From Branchiostoma floridae (Eukaryota > Chordata > Leptocardii > Amphioxiformes > Branchiostomatidae), in assembly GCF_000003815.2 (NCBI RefSeq), contig NC_049985.1:25908851-25941861 (forward strand): a stretch of DNA of 33,011 nucleotides, in the 5' to 3' direction. This document shows positions 30,201-33,011 of the stretch, one piece after another. The notes under the pieces are model-generated. The model saw nothing but the letters and a program-made list of their open reading frames with translations. It was not told where the DNA came from and did not search any database. The position numbers were made by a program, and so were the translations under genes. Numbering within the stretch: position 1 is the stretch's first letter; each line of letters opens with the position of its first letter.

Positions 30201-31751
30201 ACACAAGACCTCTATTTAATGTCCTATCCGAGGGACCTCTCTACACCTGGCTAGATACTCATTTCCACCTGAGAGAAGCGAGGAAAGTTGGGGCAAAGTG
30301 GAGGTGCTGTCTTTGCAGGGAGGGCAACACCTCGAGTAAGCTGATGAAACAACCACCTCTTAATCTTATCGAAAAGAGTAGGGGTCCTTCCCGGTGCGAG
30401 TGGTTCCAAACCTACAGCCGCACCTGGGGCAATTACTGTCGTACTGACTCAAGGTCACAGGTCTGAGTTAGGGAAGAATGGCAGCTGCTCCACACCTTGT
30501 GATTTAGCCCCTGGCTGCAAATTAGCCACCGCCTATTATAAGCTCTGGCTGTGAAAACTCTGAGAGCCACTAGTTAGCCCACTCAATATCAACATTGGTG
30601 GCATGGGGATTCAAACCCAGGACCTCTGGGTTCTGATCCAAACGTCCTAACCGTTATGCCAACACAACATCACAAACTTACTGTAAATGCAGAAACTTTT
30701 GGGGTTTAATGTTCGAGTTTTTTGCGGTGGCTGCTTCACTGCGAATTCAAAACTACCGTGAGCATTTTTCCATGGCAGTAACTTACTGCCATGGAAAAAT
30801 GTTTGCAACTTGTTTTTTTCTTACTGAGAAAGATGCTACAGTACAGTGCATGGTGTTACCGTGAACTTCAACCACCGCGAGAAGTCCCTTTTCCCGCTAC
30901 CACGAAATTAAATCCTCCCGAACATAAATGCATTTACAACTATTATTATCTAGTGAGAATTGCAATTTTCATATTAAATTCTAAAAACAAAGAAGTTTGG
31001 TTATGAGTTTAAGTTATACAACATGTAATCAGACCCATATTGTTCTCAGATGAATTGTATAAACACCTTGTCACTATTTCTTATCATAATAGATGGTTTG
31101 CAGAATGTAATTATCACCTATTAATTAGCAGAGGCATTTAATTAAAGACACTGAATGCAGAATTTTTGTGGCCATACTGAAAATATTCTGGATAGGCAAA
31201 TCTTTATGTATTGACATTGAGATTCACACTTTAGTACATTATTTCATATGTGTAACATTTAGAAAACGCCGCATATACTAGTAGTAGATTATGGTACCCC
31301 CTATAATTCTAGTAGAATGTAAACAATACAAACATAAATACACACTGGCAGCTTTGAGTTCCTATGATACAATAATGTTTGCATTCCCTGACTGTTCTAT
31401 CCATTGCGAGAGGGTACATATATATTATAAAGAAATGGTTATAACATAAAATTTGACCTCTAACATTTCGCAAGTCTTACAAATGTTACCTTTCAAAATA
31501 CGTGACGAGCTCGTTATATGGCCTACCTTTATCGTTTCTGTGTCGATCTCCAGTGTCCTCTCCCGAAAGTCCACCCCTATGGTGGCCTCTGTTTTATCAG
31601 GAAACTTCCCACCACAGAATCTAAACGTCAGGCAAGTCTTGCCGACGTTCGAGTCTCCGATCACAATAATCTTGAAGATCCGTTTCTGTTTCTCCACAGA
31701 AAAAGTCGACTCCAGTTCCGAAACTTCCGACGTGGTATTCTCCGTCTCCAT
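22089..31751 (-). CDS. Rab33: Rab33-type small GTPase (complete, two exons)
   Basis: Join of 31751-31527 and 22559-22089 gives 231 residues, close to vertebrate Rab33B in length. The intron is phase 0 (AAG/gtaggc ... ccctacag/CTA). Seen: P-loop GDSNVGKT (residues 32-39), switch [10 protein letters not shown] (54-62), WDTAGQE (79-85), GNKCD (139-143), ETSAK (168-172), and a C-terminal C-A-C suited to double geranylgeranylation by Rab geranylgeranyl transferase. The run [20 protein letters not shown] and LAQKFADMH with [10 protein letters not shown] are hallmarks of Rab33, which in vertebrates acts at the Golgi in retrograde traffic and binds Atg16L1 in autophagosome formation. The ATG has a good context (aaaATGG) and an in-frame TAA 24 bases upstream, fixing the start. 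All GTPase motifs are intact, so the gene looks functional. Confidence 0.95.
22600..23255 (-). repeat. Tandem decoy copies of the Rab33 exon-2 acceptor and start
   Basis: Going upstream of the real exon there are copies with first exon-like base at 22694, 22833, 22981 and 23136 (spacing 135, 139, 148 and 155) and a fifth partial at about 23206-23255. The first two carry 69 bp of exon ([20 protein letters not shown] then YRN, with R to C in QERF) behind an intact ccctacag acceptor. The next two are decayed ([10 protein letters not shown] then unrelated). None has a donor-bounded exon. The frame of the nearest copy meets a TAA within seven codons after the exon-like part. Confidence 0.88.
23303..23514. 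mobile_element. TACTGTAAATGC MITE, copy 1
   Basis: 212 bp, tactgtaaatgcagaaatgt at the left and aatacatttacagta at the right, with internal paired ccgcgaa motifs (ttcgcggt / accgcgaa). A relative is at 30679-30940. Confidence 0.82.
23515..24105. other. Rab33 intron segment
   Basis: Starts with a short cagtcaaacctgactgagca match to the CAGTCAAACC repeat family (23524-23590). The rest is AT-rich and unrecognised. Confidence 0.5.
24156..24710. mobile_element. Nested MITE with GGCCACAGCAAGTAAATTTT termini
   Basis: Left ggctacagcgagtaaatttt then atggatgacatc; right gatgtcatccat then aaaatttacttgctgtggcc: inverted repeats of about 32 bp with few mismatches. It sits inside the element at 24110-25014 and contains the gap. 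A further right-hand end of the same family is at 26075-26112. Confidence 0.78.
24423..24522. other. Assembly gap of 100 N
   Basis: Exactly 100 undetermined bases, a placeholder length. True size unknown. Confidence 0.99.
25015..25688. other. Rab33 intron segment
   Basis: No gene seen. ggccatatggatgacgtcatc at 25346 may be a degraded left end of the element whose right end is 26075-26112. Confidence 0.45.
25689..25945 (+). repeat. Dispersed repeat (CAGTCAAACCTGTCTATAG family), copy 2
   Basis: Full-length counterpart of 5181-5437 in the opposite orientation: cagtcaaacctgtctatagc, aatgtggccactacagacag, agaaaatgctgatcaattga and gattgatattgccatgcgca. Confidence 0.78.
26248..27278. mobile_element. 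About 1-kb element with TACCTCCATGAAAA ends and (AC)n
   Basis: The left end tacctccatgaaaattt pairs with the right end ttttttcatggaggta. The right end also forms its own hairpin (tacctccattttttcatgga), preceded by an (AC)n microsatellite at about 27196-27240. Inside, ctcattaattatgcaaat recurs, and aaaaatcttgaccatagca...ccggaagt matches 5820-6115 in reverse. Non-coding; class unknown. Confidence 0.65.
27463..27812 (+). mobile_element. CAGGGCTCGAAATA hAT-like MITE, copy 1
   Basis: 350 bp with ends cagggctcgaaata and tatttcgagccctg, typical of hAT termini. It carries many tacctgcac/gtgcaggta motifs near both ends. No clear 8-bp duplication. Confidence 0.8.
27813..28390. other. Rab33 intron segment between the two hAT-like MITEs
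   Basis: AT-rich, with no frame or repeat ends recognised. Confidence 0.5.
28391..28710 (+). mobile_element. CAGGGCTCGAAATA hAT-like MITE, copy 2 (left end lost)
   Basis: Matches copy 1 almost throughout (aggaagtatggatcatact, aaacccagtacatggaccag, tgcaggt) and ends tatttcgagccctg. The first terminus is missing. Confidence 0.8.
28711..29467. other. Rab33 intron segment
   Basis: AT-rich with T runs near 28885-28915. No gene or clear repeat end seen. Confidence 0.5.
29468..29915 (-). mobile_element. TAGTGGTGCGTACCTAAA element, copy 2 (inverted)
   Basis: 448 bp, ends tagtggtgcgtacctaaact and aggtatgcaccacta. Internal order is reversed relative to 18781-19175: ggtccggactttaagtctgg and the gcaaattatatacagccagt stretch. 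Contains a G-rich run near 29605. Confidence 0.8.
30100..30662 (-). mobile_element. tRNA-derived SINE-like element
   Basis: On the minus strand, from about 30660: tggcataacggttaggacgt (box-A-like) and ggtcctgggtttgaatcccc (box B close to GGTTCGAATCC), closed by atgcca pairing with tggcat, a tRNA-like head of about 63 bases. A body of about 500 bp follows. In it, cactcgcagcgggaaggacc (30103) is inverted against ggtccttcccggtgcgagtg (30383). Too short and off-consensus for a working tRNA gene. Confidence 0.65.
30679..30940. mobile_element. TACTGTAAATGC MITE, copy 2
   Basis: Starts tactgtaaatgcagaaac; shares ggtgttaccg.gaactt, accaccgcgagaagtccctt and ttcccgct with 23303-23514. The right end is decayed (gcatttacaa). 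It contains an extra perfect hairpin at 30763-30801. Confidence 0.8.
30941..31526. other. Rab33 intron, first 590 bp on the sense strand
   Basis: AT-rich; donor gtaggc at its right edge. No other feature recognised. Confidence 0.5.
31527..31751 (-). CDS. Rab33: Rab33 exon 1
   Basis: 75 codons from the ATG to ...[10 protein letters not shown], covering the acidic N-terminal extension, P-loop and switch I. Donor gtaggc. The open frame runs past the donor into intron sequence, which is not part of the protein. Confidence 0.94.
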
Positions 31752-32530
31752 TTTTGTTTTTCGAGAGTTTCTTTAGCCGTTTGTTCGCCAAAAATGTGGC
31801 CCGGGGCTACAAGATACCACCCTGCTGCTGCGACATCGACCAATTAGCCCGACAACTCAAGGTTAGAGCTCCTATTTTTCAGAATTTTACCGGTGTCATT
31901 ACGTTTTTTTTTTCAGGCCAAGTCAGCCATGTTTTCTTCTGGGACTGCCATTGGAGTTGCGCAGTAAAGTGCACTGTGGCTGGACTGGCCCACTATAGGA
32001 CAGGGGGTGAAATCCAGGTGGTAGTTTCTGTCGATTGTGTGTGTTATAACTAAATATCCGTTCAGAGAATTTGTAAATATTTTGGTATACCGGCAATAAG
32101 TTGTTTAATTCAGATAATACACGTTTATTTTGGATACCAAAGTAGTATCTCCAAGGTGATAAACACAGAAGGACATCCCCATATTGATACTGTGGTACAA
32201 GCCATTGATCATGATGTTGTATATTTGGTAGCAGTATTTTGCAAACAGATGTTGGGTTATGTGTTTGGTTACATTGATTGTTTGGTCCTCCCCCTGTACG
32301 TTGTGATTAGCAGTATCAAGTAGGTGAAAAAGAAGAATGAAGACTTGATTATGGTTCTCCACAGATTTTGATATAAATAATTTTAATAATTTAAAAATGT
32401 ATTCTAATACTTTTAACCAGGAGACGATATCATAGTTTGTATCCAGTTCAAGTTGGTTCAACAATTTGTATCGACGTAAGCACAATGTATTAACTTATTA
32501 AGTGTATTGATTTGTATTGAACAATTCATT
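31752..32530. other. 5' flank of Rab33
   Basis: Should contain the Rab33 5' UTR and promoter. No TATA box is evident near the ATG. A minus-strand open frame of 126 codons (32485-32105) has low-complexity hydrophobic/aromatic composition and no recognised domain; I do not call it a gene. A ttttattttgg-type aataaa on the minus strand near 32123 lies inside that frame. Confidence 0.45.
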
Positions 32531-32532
32531 AC

Positions 32533-32868
32533 ACTCACTCACTCACTCACTCACTCACTCACTCACTCACTCACTCACTCAATCAATCAATCAATCACTC
32601 AGTCACACACACTCGCTCACTCACTTACTCAGTCAGTCAGTCAGTCAGTCACTCACTCACTCGCTCAGTCAGTCAGTCAGTCAGTCAGTCAGTCAGTCAC
32701 TCACTCACTCACTCACTCACTCACTCACTCACTCACTCAATCACTCACTCACTCACTCACTCACTCACTCACCCACTCACTCACTCACTCACTCACTCAC
32801 TCACTCACTCACTCACTCACTCACTCACTCACTCACTCACTCACTCACCCATTCACGCACTCACTCCT
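32533..32868. repeat. (CACT)n/(CAGT)n microsatellite
   Basis: About 336 bp of tetranucleotide repeat, cact units interrupted by blocks of cagt and aatc. The open THSLTHSL-type frames across it are artefacts of the repeat. Confidence 0.97.
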
Positions 32869-33011
32869 GTTAGGTGTGATGATTTGTAATAATATACAGC
32901 AAGAACATCTGAAAATAATACATTACATGTTATCAATGGAGAAAATGGGAACTTTGTTCAAAGCAACCATTTCTTGATTATATACAAGTACATGTTTGTT
33001 TAGATTATTTA

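Noticed and set aside
30596-30662. Functional tRNA gene on the minus strand
   Set aside because: Only about 63 bases, weak D and anticodon arms, and part of a longer repeat; a SINE head explains it better.
32507-32977. 156-codon THSLTHSL protein
   Set aside because: Translation of the CACT/CAGT microsatellite.

Overview
This is a eukaryotic, animal-type nuclear window: split genes with GT-AG introns, no operons, many small inverted-repeat transposons, tRNA- and LINE-derived repeats, microsatellites and one 100-base assembly gap. Two real protein genes can be rebuilt exon by exon, lying tail to tail. The Rab33-type protein and the dense, varied load of short non-autonomous DNA transposons fit an invertebrate deuterostome. 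My best guess is a cephalochordate (amphioxus, Branchiostoma); this is inference from style, not from a database match.

Gene 1 (+ strand, 204-15337) is the 3' nine exons of a 12-TM major facilitator of the oxalate:formate-antiporter-like / monocarboxylate group. It has a stop codon and an AATAAA signal, and its 5' exons lie outside the window. Gene 2 (- strand, 31751-22089) is a complete two-exon Rab33-type small GTPase of 231 residues with a 9-kb intron. The 6.7 kb between the two gene ends holds repeats and no further gene that I can support.

Layout: 1-7180, first seven transporter exons, with short MITEs, a LINE 3' remnant and other repeats in the introns; 7180-13244, a 6-kb intron filled with satellite-like tandem repeats and a duplicated promoter-like module; 13100-15401, a duplicated exon, the last intron with an 885-bp TTAA-bounded element, the last exon and the poly(A) signal; 15402-22088, repeat-rich intergenic DNA (large foldback element, pogo-like, Harbinger-like and other MITEs); 22089-31751, Rab33, whose intron carries nested and paired MITEs, a gap and a tRNA-derived SINE; 31752-33011, the Rab33 5' flank and a 336-bp CACT/CAGT microsatellite.

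The most striking signal is recurrent tandem amplification of splice-acceptor/exon-start junctions. Transporter exon 2 is preceded by 11 decoy copies of its 3' splice site plus its first 16 codons (about 93-bp units, 12 acceptors in a row). The Rab33 exon-2 acceptor is copied four or five times just upstream of the real exon. Transporter exon 8 has a truncated 145-bp upstream duplicate that differs from the real exon only at synonymous positions over its first 23 codons. Use of a decoy acceptor in the first two cases would introduce a premature stop.
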